From Spirochaetaceae bacterium (lineage in GTDB: Bacteria; Spirochaetota; Spirochaetia; Treponematales; Breznakiellaceae): a DNA stretch of 11,517 bases. The notes under the pieces were generated by a model. It had not been told where the DNA came from, did not search any database, and saw only the letters and a program-made list of their open reading frames with translations. The stretch spans positions 1 to 11,517 of the forward strand of contig JAITKQ010000146.1 in NCBI GenBank assembly GCA_031278295.1. The letters run 5' to 3'. The translations under genes were made by a program, and so were the position numbers. This document shows, in pieces, positions 1 through 6,321 of the stretch. Every line of letters starts with the position of its first letter. Within the stretch, counting starts at the first letter, position 1.

Positions 1-21
1 CGGTTGGTTGTCTCACAAGTC

Positions 22-75
22 TTGCAGTTTTTGTGGCTTAAAAGCCATAAGCTAAAGCCTTGCAAAACTGCGATT
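22..75. repeat. Imperfect inverted repeat with internal hairpin, AT-rich left edge
   Basis: GCAGTTTT (24-31) is mirrored by AAAACTGC (64-71). Inside it lies TGGCTT/AAGCCA (34-39/42-47) with a two-base loop. No coding potential is apparent in 1-76. It sits just downstream of the broken acetyltransferase on the minus strand and could be a decayed terminator or part of a dispersed intergenic repeat. The sequence alone does not decide which. Confidence 0.45.
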
Positions 76-76
76 T

Positions 77-301
77 TTAGCGGAAGTTGTTCGGAAACTG
101 AAGTTTCCAAACAACCCTATTTTCACAAATTTTTGCGGCAATAATTATACACCCGCGGGCGTGATGAGCAAATAATACGGTTTTGTCTATTTCAATGCAA
201 TTAATTTGACAACAATAGAATTTTCCCGGCAAGTTACCGGCTATTTTTCTTAATAATATGTTTTTAGAATGGCAATTTATTTTTACTAATTTATCAAACA
301 T
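77..301 (-). pseudogene. Truncated CysE-like hexapeptide-repeat acetyltransferase (N-terminal fragment)
   Basis: The reading frame starts at an ATG at 301 preceded by AAAGGAGT (311-318) at good spacing, so this start is preferred to the longer open frame reaching 496. It encodes 74 residues. The segment with INCIEIDKTVLF, then HHARGCIII, then AKICEN matches the left-handed beta-helix region of serine acetyltransferases and small polysaccharide O-acetyltransferases, including the catalytic-type His in the H-A-x-G motif. After about residue 61 the protein no longer resembles the family. Its last residues (VVWKLQFPNNFR) are simply the translation of the hairpin at 86-115, followed by TAA. Family members usually need another 60-100 residues of coils, so this is very likely non-functional. 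It is AT-rich compared with the rest of the window. Family assignment is by motif reading only. Confidence 0.55.
86..115. repeat. 14-bp hairpin repeat ending the truncated acetyltransferase
   Basis: GTTGTTCGGAAACT (86-99) and AGTTTCCAAACAAC (102-115) are complementary except at one position, with a 2-base loop. In a minus-strand RNA the odd pair becomes a G-U wobble, so that strand folds fully. The hairpin begins where the acetyltransferase-like reading frame loses its family resemblance, so it marks the breakpoint. It has no T-tract on either side, which argues against a simple terminator and for a small inserted or dispersed repeat. Confidence 0.6.
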
Positions 302-318
302 ATTCACAACACTCCTTT

Positions 319-468
319 CTAAAATTGTTTCCCGACAAATTTTCCATACAGGAATAGGCAGACAGAGAAATATCGGTGCTTTTTCAAGAAATTGCATAGA
401 ATCAAATTCTTGTTGATTTTCCGTTTGTGTAGCCTGCAATGCTTTTTCGACAGTTTTTTTGAGATCAT
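319..468 (-). pseudogene. Probable C-terminal remnant of an upstream gene (possibly a glycosyltransferase)
   Basis: One minus-strand frame reads 49 residues, very rich in Lys and aromatic residues and ending HRYFSVCLFLYGKFVGKQF. Its TAG stop (319-321) lies immediately before the AAAGGAGT ribosome site of the acetyltransferase fragment. That stop-then-RBS arrangement is what an intact operon junction would look like. The same frame has a TAA at 472-474, so nothing is left of the gene upstream of about 470. A basic, aromatic tail of this kind is common in small glycosyltransferases of polysaccharide loci, but that is an impression, not a match. A different open frame over the same bases (starting at 496, running into the acetyltransferase) is the competing reading. 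Confidence 0.3.
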
Positions 469-487
469 CTTTTACATCCTCTACCAG

Positions 488-562
488 GGGCAACAATGAT
501 GCGCCGGCTCCCGTTGGCCGCCAACGAGAGTTGGCGCTGGCTCAAGTTAACCAGTGTTGCCC
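488..562. repeat. Nested inverted repeats at the 3' end of the ClC gene
   Basis: The outer arms GGGCAACA (488-495) and TGTTGCCC (555-562) enclose a stem 501-510/528-537 and a tip CGTTG/CAACG (512-516/522-526). The 501-510/528-537 stem pairs perfectly in plus-strand RNA if two G-U pairs are allowed, but has two A-C mismatches in minus-strand RNA. The right outer arm touches the TAG stop of the ClC gene at 562-564. There is no T-tract, so this is not a standard terminator. It could be a small repeat element or a structured RNA segment. It also marks the border between the AT-rich decayed left end and the normal chromosome. Confidence 0.5.
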
Positions 563-1908
563 TAGCCGCCGGTAAAAGATTTTTTATTGCCGGACAAACC
601 GGAATCATCCAGGATACGGGTCAAAAGAACATCGTAAACGGGGCGGGACGATATGATTTCAGCGGTAACGAAGGAGCAGAGTGAAACCAGAACAAGGCTT
701 GCAAGGTGCCTGTAGTTTGCCGTCATTTCCAAAACGAGCACGATGCCGGTAACCGGCGATTTGACTACGGCGGAAAACATTGCCGCCATGCCGAGTATCA
801 TAAAATTAAGCCGATAGTCCACGCCGACAGCGCCGAATTCCACCAGTATACTGCCAAAGGCGCTGCCCGCAAGCGCACCGCAGGTGATAAAGGGCAGGAA
901 TATGCCGCCGCTCGCGCCGGAACCGGCGCAAAAGGACGAATACAGCAGGTTTACGAACAGAATCAGCAGCAGCAAATTTACCGGGCGGTTCATAACTGAA
1001 AGTGAATCGATTAAGGGATGGCCGCCGCCGGTTACATCGTACAGGTGGAAACTTAACGGTATTGACAGAAGTACCGGAATCACCGGGCGGAAAAGCACGG
1101 GTATGCGGAAAAATTTGAAAAAATCCTGCGACATGTACAGCAAACGTTTGAACAAATCACCCAGAAACGCGCAGATCACGCCAAGCAGTATTATCCACGG
1201 AAAAAAGTGTACCGGCATCACCGTGATTGAACGGAAATGGTAGACCGGCTGTAGTCCGAAAAAGTGCCCGGCGACGGTATCGCCTGCCATGGAAGCGCCC
1301 ATCGCGCAGGCTATGGAGAGCGGCGTAATCGTAACGCGCATCTCTTCCATCATAAAGAGAACGCCGGCAAGCGGTGCGGAAAACGCGGCGGACAGGCCCG
1401 CCGCCGTCGAGGAGGCGAGCAACACATTTCGTTCCCGATGCGGCCGCTTGAATATTTGCAGAATCGCAAGGCCGGTGTAGGTGGCGAGCATAACGGAAGG
1501 GCCCTCCCATCCGAAAGAAAGGCCAACGGAGATTGCGAGAAAACTGGCTACCCATTTGAGCGGTAATTCGGTTTTCCAGTCGCCCTTCAAAAATCCCTGT
1601 ATTATGCCTTTTATCTGGGAAACGCCGCCGCCCGACACCATGGGCCGCACGATGTTGGCAAGGCCCAGCAACAACCCGGCAGCTGTCAGCCCTATTACCA
1701 GAAACACGGTATACCTTACGGGCAGGGAGGGCAGGGCCTGGTATATTTCCAGCCTTAATTTGTCGGTACGATTCAGGGCAAGCCTAAATAGCACGATCAC
1801 AAAACCCGTCGAACATCCTATTACGATGCTTTCGATTATCACCGCAAGGCGTGAGCCGTACCACTCACGCATCATGCCTTCAATAGGCTTCTCTTGTTCC
1901 TGTTTCAT
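562..1908 (-). CDS. ClC-family chloride/proton antiporter
   Basis: A 448-residue multi-span inner-membrane protein of the ClC channel/antiporter family, without C-terminal CBS domains, close in length to the E. coli protein. Visible landmarks are GWEGPSV (133-139) with gating Glu135, MEEM (187-190) with Glu189 matching the internal proton glutamate of ClC-ec1, GSGASGGIFLP (329-339) and Tyr425 in SRPVYDVLL, matching the ion-coordinating tyrosine. Both proton-pathway glutamates suggest an exchanger rather than a channel. The first filter motif is unusual: SGGGVSQ (92-98) replaces the usual GSGIP, so the chloride-coordinating Ser is Gly. The start is uncertain. ATG 1908 overlaps the end of hisS by 29 bp and lacks a clear ribosome site, while ATGs at 1875 and 1872 lie just after the hisS stop. 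It is probably cotranscribed with hisS. Confidence 0.9.
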   Translation of the reverse strand: MKQEQEKPIEGMMREWYGSRLAVIIESIVIGCSTGFVIVLFRLALNRTDKLRLEIYQALPSLPVRYTVFLVIGLTAAGLLLGLANIVRPMVSGGGVSQIKGIIQGFLKGDWKTELPLKWVASFLAISVGLSFGWEGPSVMLATYTGLAILQIFKRPHRERNVLLASSTAAGLSAAFSAPLAGVLFMMEEMRVTITPLSIACAMGASMAGDTVAGHFFGLQPVYHFRSITVMPVHFFPWIILLGVICAFLGDLFKRLLYMSQDFFKFFRIPVLFRPVIPVLLSIPLSFHLYDVTGGGHPLIDSLSVMNRPVNLLLLILFVNLLYSSFCAGSGASGGIFLPFITCGALAGSAFGSILVEFGAVGVDYRLNFMILGMAAMFSAVVKSPVTGIVLVLEMTANYRHLASLVLVSLCSFVTAEIISSRPVYDVLLTRILDDSGLSGNKKSFTGG

Positions 1909-3226
1909 TTTTCAATTTTTTAAAGAAATCTACGGCGGCGTCTACCGAAAGCTCCGCGCCGGTACACCGTTCCCCTAAATCCCGCAGCCTTACGGGGCCG
2001 CCAGCCCCATCCTCCTTCGCGGAAGCCCCGGCGGACGGGATCAATGCCCACCGGGTGCCTTTTTTTTCCGCCTGTGCAAACTGCGCCCCCTGTTTTTTCG
2101 CTTCAAAGAATACTTCCGTGGGTATTCCCGCGGCGCGGAACCTCTGCGCAATCCGCTGGCAGATACCGCCCTGCCCCTCGTCAACGCATATTACGGCAAG
2201 TTCCGCGTAAGTTTCCCGCTTTGCCGTTTTGCCGGGCGCTTCCAACGCGGCAAGCAGGCGGTCAAGGCCGATTGACGAGCCCACGCCGCTCAAGCCGTCT
2301 TTCGAGTACAGGCCGCTCAGCCTGTCGTAGCGTCCGCCGGAACAAACCGAGCCTATGGACGGCATACCGTCCAGGAAGGTTTCAAAAACAATGCCCGTAT
2401 AGTAATCCAAGCCGCGGCTTATGGACGGGTCTATTACAAAGGTATCCCCGATCCCCAGATCAAGCATGAAACCTCGCAGTGTGCGAAGCCGCTGTGAATC
2501 GGGGTTATCCCCGCCCGCCGCCTCCGTCATCCTGTCCAAAATTTCGTCCCACGAGCCTTTTATTTCCACATAGCCGGCGATAAGTTCCGCCCGCCCCCGA
2601 TCAAGTTCCGAAGGAAGCAGTTTTAGCGCCTCGTCCCTCCCTATTTTGGCAAGTTTATCGACGGCGCGTAGAATCTCACCCGATTTGGAGGCAGCGTCTA
2701 TCGTTTGCAGGAAACGGTTAAAAAGCCCCCGGTGATTCAGGCGTATGGTAATACCGGACGCTCCCGCGGCCGAAAGCGCTTCTTTCATCATCAGAAGGAT
2801 TTCAAAATCGGCGGCGGCGCTGTTGCTGCCGATGCAGTCAAAATCGCACTGTGTGAATTCCCGGTAGCGGCCCCTCTGTGTATTCTCTCCACGCCATACC
2901 TTGGCGATGTGGTAACGTTTGAACGGGAACGTGAGTTCGGCGCGGTGTTCCGCGACAAAACGGGCGAAGGGTACGGTAAGGTCGAAACGGAGCGCGACAT
3001 CCCGGCCGCCGTTATCGTTGAAACGGTATACCTGTTTTTCCGTCTCACCGCCGCCCTTGCCCAGCAAGATTTCGGCGTACTCAAGAGCGGGCGTGTCTAT
3101 CGGCGCGAAACCGAAGCCGCGAAAAACCGCTTCGATACGTTCAACAAGGCCGCGCCGTTCAATCTCGGCGGCGGGCAGGAAGTCCCTAAAACCTTTTAAT
3201 ACGCGAGGTTCAACCAAAGAAGCCAT
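1880..3226 (-). CDS. hisS: Histidyl-tRNA synthetase
   Basis: A cytoplasmic class II aminoacyl-tRNA synthetase that charges tRNA-His with histidine using ATP; 448 residues, normal for the family. Motif 1 begins with KGFRDFLP (11-18). Motif 2 includes KVWRGENTQRGRYREF (109-124). The histidine-specific blocks are RGLDYYTGIVFE (271-282) and GGRYDRL (297-303), and motif 3 is GSSIGLDRL (316-324). From about residue 345 the anticodon-binding domain follows. The end overlaps the ClC reading frame, so the two genes are likely one transcript. The ATG at 3226 begins the conserved N-terminus (A-S-L-V-E-P-R-V-L-K-G-F), but no clear Shine-Dalgarno sequence precedes it. A weak TTGTAT-17-TAAACT element lies so close that the transcript could be nearly leaderless. 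Confidence 0.97.
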   Translation of the reverse strand: MASLVEPRVLKGFRDFLPAAEIERRGLVERIEAVFRGFGFAPIDTPALEYAEILLGKGGGETEKQVYRFNDNGGRDVALRFDLTVPFARFVAEHRAELTFPFKRYHIAKVWRGENTQRGRYREFTQCDFDCIGSNSAAADFEILLMMKEALSAAGASGITIRLNHRGLFNRFLQTIDAASKSGEILRAVDKLAKIGRDEALKLLPSELDRGRAELIAGYVEIKGSWDEILDRMTEAAGGDNPDSQRLRTLRGFMLDLGIGDTFVIDPSISRGLDYYTGIVFETFLDGMPSIGSVCSGGRYDRLSGLYSKDGLSGVGSSIGLDRLLAALEAPGKTAKRETYAELAVICVDEGQGGICQRIAQRFRAAGIPTEVFFEAKKQGAQFAQAEKKGTRWALIPSAGASAKEDGAGGPVRLRDLGERCTGAELSVDAAVDFFKKLKNETGTREAY

Positions 3227-3360
3227 CGTTTCAGTTTATTTTGAAATTGTAAAGCATACAAGGGGCGTTGACTGCCGGCTGTTTTGCATTTAACGCTGTA
3301 TATGGAGTTTACAGGCGAATTTATGGCTGTTTTCCCATATTTGCCGGTAAATGTAGGACT

Positions 3361-3382
3361 GCCGGGCAATCGCCGGGCAATC
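3361..3382. repeat. Two tandem copies of GCCGGGCAATC
   Basis: Two exact, adjacent 11-bp units lie 12 bp upstream of the -35 box proposed for pta. They could be a binding site for a regulator or a slippage product; only the repeat itself is certain. Confidence 0.5.
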
Positions 3383-3393
3383 GTTATCAGGCC

Positions 3394-3423
3394 TTGCGGA
3401 TTGAGCGGGTGAGGGGGTATAAT
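3394..3423 (+). promoter_or_regulatory. Sigma70-like promoter of pta
   Basis: TTGCGG (3394-3399), an 18-bp spacer and a perfect TATAAT (3418-3423). Initiation would be near 3430, giving a leader of about 54 bases before the pta start codon. It is the best promoter match in the window. The rest of the 257-bp region between hisS and pta shows only the tandem repeat at 3361-3382. Confidence 0.6.
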
Positions 3424-3483
3424 GGTACAGGCATCCGTAACGGAGCGGCAAAGGGAGGGGAAAAACTATTTTGGAGGAAAAAA

Positions 3484-4518
3484 ATGGATTTTGTACAAAA
3501 GATGAAGGAAAAAGCGCTTAAACTGCAAAAAAAACTGGTTTTGGCGGAAGGACATGAACCGCGCACGGTAAAGGCGGCCCGGCTTTTGGTTGACGGAAAG
3601 CTGGCGTCTGAAGTTACGCTTGTGGGGGCCAAGAGCGCGGTAGAAGACATTGCGAAGAAGGAAGGCGTCAAGCTGGACGGCATAAAAGTGGTAGATCCCG
3701 CCGTGTCTGCGGATTTGGACAGGTACGCGAAGGCCTACTACGATATCCTCCACGCGAAGGAAGAGGCGAACAAGGCCAAGGGCAAGGCTGTAAGCAACCC
3801 TGTGACCGAAGACAAGGCAAAGGCTGAGGTACAGCACTTCCTTCGCTGGGGAGCGATGATGGTACATCTGGGCGATGCGGACGCGATGGTAGCGGGCGCG
3901 GAAAGCTCCACAGCCGATGTGTTGCGCGCCGGACTGTCGATAATCGGCACACAGAAAGGCTCAAAGACGGCCTCCTCCTGCTTCGTGATGACCGTGCCGG
4001 ACAAGAGCTGGGGGGCGGAAGGCGGCCTAATCTTTTCGGACTGCGCCGTTTTGCCCGACCCGACAGCCGAGCAATTGGCGGACATCGCGGAAAGCGCGGC
4101 CCAGTCTTGCCGTGAATTCCTTGATGTCGAACCGGTGGTGGCGCTGATGTCGTTCTCGACAAAGGGCTCGGCCTCCCATACTAACGTTACGAAAGTTCAG
4201 CAGGCAACCGGGATTCTAAAGGAAAAGAATCCGGACTTTCTGTTTGACGGCGAATTGCAGGCGGACGCCGCGCTCGTGCCGTCCGTAACGGACAAGAAAG
4301 CACCCGGCAGCCCGGTACGGGGCAAGGTGAACACCCTCGTGTTTCCTGACCTCGGCGCGGGCAATATAGGCTACAAGCTCGTGCAAAGGCTCGGCAAGGC
4401 GGAAGCCTTCGGCCCCTTCCTACAGGGTTTTGCCAAGCCGATAAGCGATCTTTCACGCGGCTGCTCGGTAGACGACATCGTGGTAACCGCCGCCGTTACG
4501 CTGGCAAGGTGCAAATAA
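3484..4518 (+). CDS. pta: Phosphate acetyltransferase (phosphotransacetylase)
   Basis: Interconverts acetyl-CoA plus phosphate and acetyl phosphate plus CoA in the cytoplasm. With acetate kinase it yields ATP during fermentation, or in acetogens activates acetate in the reverse direction. The 344 residues match the short single-domain class (about 330). Landmarks are GDADAMVAGAE (130-140), MSFSTKGSA (222-230), DGELQADAA (255-263), PDLGAGNIGYKL (288-299) and the catalytic block DLSRGCSVDD (322-331). In that block Ser324, Arg325 and Asp331 align with Ser309, Arg310 and Asp316 of the Methanosarcina enzyme. The start at 3484 is chosen because TTGGAGG lies just upstream and the protein begins like family members; an upstream in-frame ATG at 3268 lies before the promoter. 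Acetate kinase is not adjacent. The TAA stop overlaps the next start (TAATG). Confidence 0.96.
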   Translation: MDFVQKMKEKALKLQKKLVLAEGHEPRTVKAARLLVDGKLASEVTLVGAKSAVEDIAKKEGVKLDGIKVVDPAVSADLDRYAKAYYDILHAKEEANKAKGKAVSNPVTEDKAKAEVQHFLRWGAMMVHLGDADAMVAGAESSTADVLRAGLSIIGTQKGSKTASSCFVMTVPDKSWGAEGGLIFSDCAVLPDPTAEQLADIAESAAQSCREFLDVEPVVALMSFSTKGSASHTNVTKVQQATGILKEKNPDFLFDGELQADAALVPSVTDKKAPGSPVRGKVNTLVFPDLGAGNIGYKLVQRLGKAEAFGPFLQGFAKPISDLSRGCSVDDIVVTAAVTLARCK

Positions 4519-5024
4519 TGGACGTGGAGGAAGGGTACGAGTCGGAGACGGAACAGGAAGGCTCGGAGAACGGCGTACAGGAACATGGCGTCTCCCCGCC
4601 TCCGCTGACTAAGGCGGCATTTTACAAGCTGACAGACGCGGGCCAGTGGATGTCGTTCCTCGGAATCATCAGTTTTGTCGGCGAAGGGATAGTGCTGATA
4701 AGTGGCATCGTGTCGATTGCGCTTGTCTCAAATGTGTCGTACCTGCCGAATCGCTTGGAAGAGGGCTTCGTGTACATTGTAATTGCCGTGGTATGCTTCT
4801 TTCCGTCAAGGTTTCTTTTTCTTGCCGGCTCAAAACTCCGTGCGCTGAAAACGGACGGCGGCGCGGACGCGCTGGAAGCGGCCTTGCTGAACAACAAGGC
4901 GTACTGGAAGTTTCAGGGCATCCTCACTATTGTATTCCTGGCGATTGCGGTTTTGTTTATAATTGTTAACTTCATTACCACCTTCGTCGGTTTACTGTCT
5001 AGCGGGCCGGGCAATTTCCGGTGA
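4518..5024 (+). CDS. Small membrane protein, DUF5362/CD20-like type
   Basis: A 168-residue protein with an acidic, probably cytoplasmic N-terminal tail of about 30 residues rich in Glu. It then has four predicted membrane spans: FLGIISFVGEGIVLISGIVSI, a second around YIVIAVVCFFPSRFLFLAG, and two near the C-terminus where hydrophobic segments run almost together (GILTIVFLAIAVLFIIVNFI and TTFVGLL). The exact number of spans is uncertain. The arrangement resembles the DUF5362 family of uncharacterised membrane proteins; this is by general appearance, so treat it as tentative. The ATG at 4518 shares a base with the pta stop (TAATG) and has AAGGTG upstream, which implies translational coupling to pta. 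An in-frame ATG at 4509 lies inside pta. The strong terminator right after the stop ends the pta unit. Function is not known. Confidence 0.75.
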   Translation: MDVEEGYESETEQEGSENGVQEHGVSPPPLTKAAFYKLTDAGQWMSFLGIISFVGEGIVLISGIVSIALVSNVSYLPNRLEEGFVYIVIAVVCFFPSRFLFLAGSKLRALKTDGGADALEAALLNNKAYWKFQGILTIVFLAIAVLFIIVNFITTFVGLLSSGPGNFR

Positions 5025-5038
5025 TGTTTGTCAAAGGG

Positions 5039-5078
5039 AAGCGCTGAAAAACGGTGACATGTTTTTCAGCGCTTTTTT
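5039..5078 (+). terminator. Rho-independent terminator of the pta operon
   Basis: AAGCGCTGAAAAAC (5039-5052) pairs perfectly with GTTTTTCAGCGCTT (5061-5074) around an 8-base loop, followed by a run of T to 5078. It starts 15 bp after the membrane-protein stop. It is an almost ideal plus-strand terminator and should isolate pta from the following GH3 gene. Confidence 0.9.
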
Positions 5079-5121
5079 ACCCCGTTTTGCCCTGTTGACC
5101 GCTTGGCTAGATACTTCAACC

Positions 5122-6321
5122 TTGAAAACACCGATCATTGTTTTAAGCGCCGTTCTCCTGTTTAACTCCTGCGTAAAAAAAAATACGGAGACAGCCCCTG
5201 CCGTCCCGAAACCGCCTGGGTTGGATGCGGAGGCGGGGTTGCTGGAAGAAGCGTCGGCGCTCGTCAGCCTGATGACGGACGTGCAGTTGGCGGCCCAGGT
5301 GATAATGACCGGTGTCGACGCGCGCGGCGCTTTGGAGGGCGCTGAAAAGGAACGCCTCCGCCGCGTCCCTGCCGGGGCGGTGATGCTGTTCAGAAAAAAC
5401 CTTGACGGGGACGCCGGGGAGATACGGCGTATGACGGACGAGATCCGCGCGGAAGCGGGCTATACGCTTCCGGAAACGGATGTGCGGGTAGAGCCGTTCA
5501 TCGCGGTTGACCACGAAGGCGGGGACGTACACCGCTTTGGATCCGGCATGGAGCGCCTGCCCGCGCCTTTTTTTTACTTCGAGTTGGCGGGGAGGAAGGG
5601 GCAGGCGGCGGCGCTGCTTGCGGTGGAGGCGGACGCGGCAAGATCGGCGGCCGAGATAGCGGCGTTCGGTATAACGATGAACCTCGCGCCGCTTGCCGAG
5701 CTTCTGACGGAAGAAAATAAAGCATTTTTGGGGACGCGTTCCTACGGCCCCGACCCGGATTTTACGGCGGCGGCGGCGGCGGCCTTCATGCGGGGCATGA
5801 AGGCCGCCGGTATAGCCTGTGTTCTTAAACATTTTCCGGGGAACTCAGGGAAGGACCCGCACCTTGAGACCCCGCTGATGGCTGGAGGCGCTGAAGCCCT
5901 GCAAAGGGCTTCAGCGCCGTTCGCGGCGCTGATCGCGGCGGGCGGCGGGGCGGCGCCCGCCGCCGTGATGGTTTCGCACACGGTGGTTCCCGCCTGGGAC
6001 GAAGGCAGGAACGCCAGCCTGTCCGAGCTCGTGATCGGTGAAAAGCTGCGCGGCGAACTTGGCTTTGGCGGCATAGTCCTGGCGGACGATTTTTCTATGG
6101 AGGCGGTCTCCGGCGACTACGGCACGGAGGAGCAGTCTGTGGCCGCGGTTGCCGCCGGCGCGGACATGGTTATGGCCTGGCCGCGCAACCTCGTAAGCAT
6201 ACACGGCGCGATACTCGCCGCCCTTGCGGACGGCAGGCTGACCCGCGCCCGCCTCCGGGACGCCGCCTCCCGCATCGTCCGCGAAAAGTTGCGCCGGGAC
6301 GCGGACTCCTTTCACGGGTAA
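5122..6321 (+). CDS. GH3 family NagZ-like beta-N-acetylglucosaminidase, lipoprotein
   Basis: A glycoside hydrolase family 3 protein, probably cleaving GlcNAc from peptidoglycan fragments outside the cytoplasm. Family landmarks are VDHEGG (129-134), FLGTRSYG, KHFPG (236-240), an Asp-x-His pair D245-P-H247 of the type NagZ uses as general acid/base, SHTVVPAWD, NASLS and LADDFSM, where Asp322 aligns with the nucleophile. The N-terminus is a short lipoprotein signal: KTPIIVLSAVLLFNSC with Cys17 as the lipidation site. FNSC is a relaxed lipobox of the kind described for spirochaetes. I chose a TTG start at 5122 (399 residues) because it gives a normal-sized signal. The alternatives ATG 5059 and TTG 5095 are in frame, and none has a good ribosome site. 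ATG 5059 would lie in the terminator hairpin. The sequence is very GC- and Ala-rich. Its 3' end overlaps the oppositely oriented DUF115 gene by 10 bp. Confidence 0.88.
   Translation: MKTPIIVLSAVLLFNSCVKKNTETAPAVPKPPGLDAEAGLLEEASALVSLMTDVQLAAQVIMTGVDARGALEGAEKERLRRVPAGAVMLFRKNLDGDAGEIRRMTDEIRAEAGYTLPETDVRVEPFIAVDHEGGDVHRFGSGMERLPAPFFYFELAGRKGQAAALLAVEADAARSAAEIAAFGITMNLAPLAELLTEENKAFLGTRSYGPDPDFTAAAAAAFMRGMKAAGIACVLKHFPGNSGKDPHLETPLMAGGAEALQRASAPFAALIAAGGGAAPAAVMVSHTVVPAWDEGRNASLSELVIGEKLRGELGFGGIVLADDFSMEAVSGDYGTEEQSVAAVAAGADMVMAWPRNLVSIHGAILAALADGRLTRARLRDAASRIVREKLRRDADSFHG
5777..5809. repeat. Perfect 15-bp hairpin inside the GH3 gene
   Basis: CGGCGGCCTTCATGC (5777-5791), loop GGG, GCATGAAGGCCGCCG (5795-5809). 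It directly follows a run of GCG triplets that encodes a string of alanines. It codes the stretch AAFMRGMKAAG just before the KHFPG motif. Confidence 0.85.
5887..5918. repeat. Perfect 14-bp hairpin with GCAA loop inside the GH3 gene
   Basis: GGCGCTGAAGCCCT (5887-5900), loop GCAA (a GNRA-type tetraloop), AGGGCTTCAGCGCC (5905-5918). It encodes GGAEALQRASAP, a surface-type segment between the catalytic Asp-His pair and the next conserved strand. The GCGCTGAA/TTCAGCGC core also occurs in the terminator at 5039-5078. Confidence 0.85.

Noticed and set aside
302..496. N-terminal extension of the acetyltransferase fragment to an ATG at 496
   Set aside because: A good ribosome site precedes the ATG at 301, the family resemblance starts there, and another frame in 319-468 reads as a plausible gene tail. 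Kept only as an alternative.
2705..3199. A 164-codon plus-strand open frame within hisS
   Set aside because: It lies antisense to motifs 1 and 2 of a well-supported hisS and has no recognisable motif or ribosome site.
3668..4162. Long minus-strand frames opposite pta
   Set aside because: Pro/Ser/Arg-rich translations typical of antisense shadows; pta itself is unambiguous.
5143..5832. A 229-codon minus-strand open frame opposite the GH3 gene
   Set aside because: Its product is Arg-rich with no family resemblance, and the opposite strand carries a clear GH3 enzyme with catalytic motifs. Long antisense frames are expected in GC-rich coding DNA.
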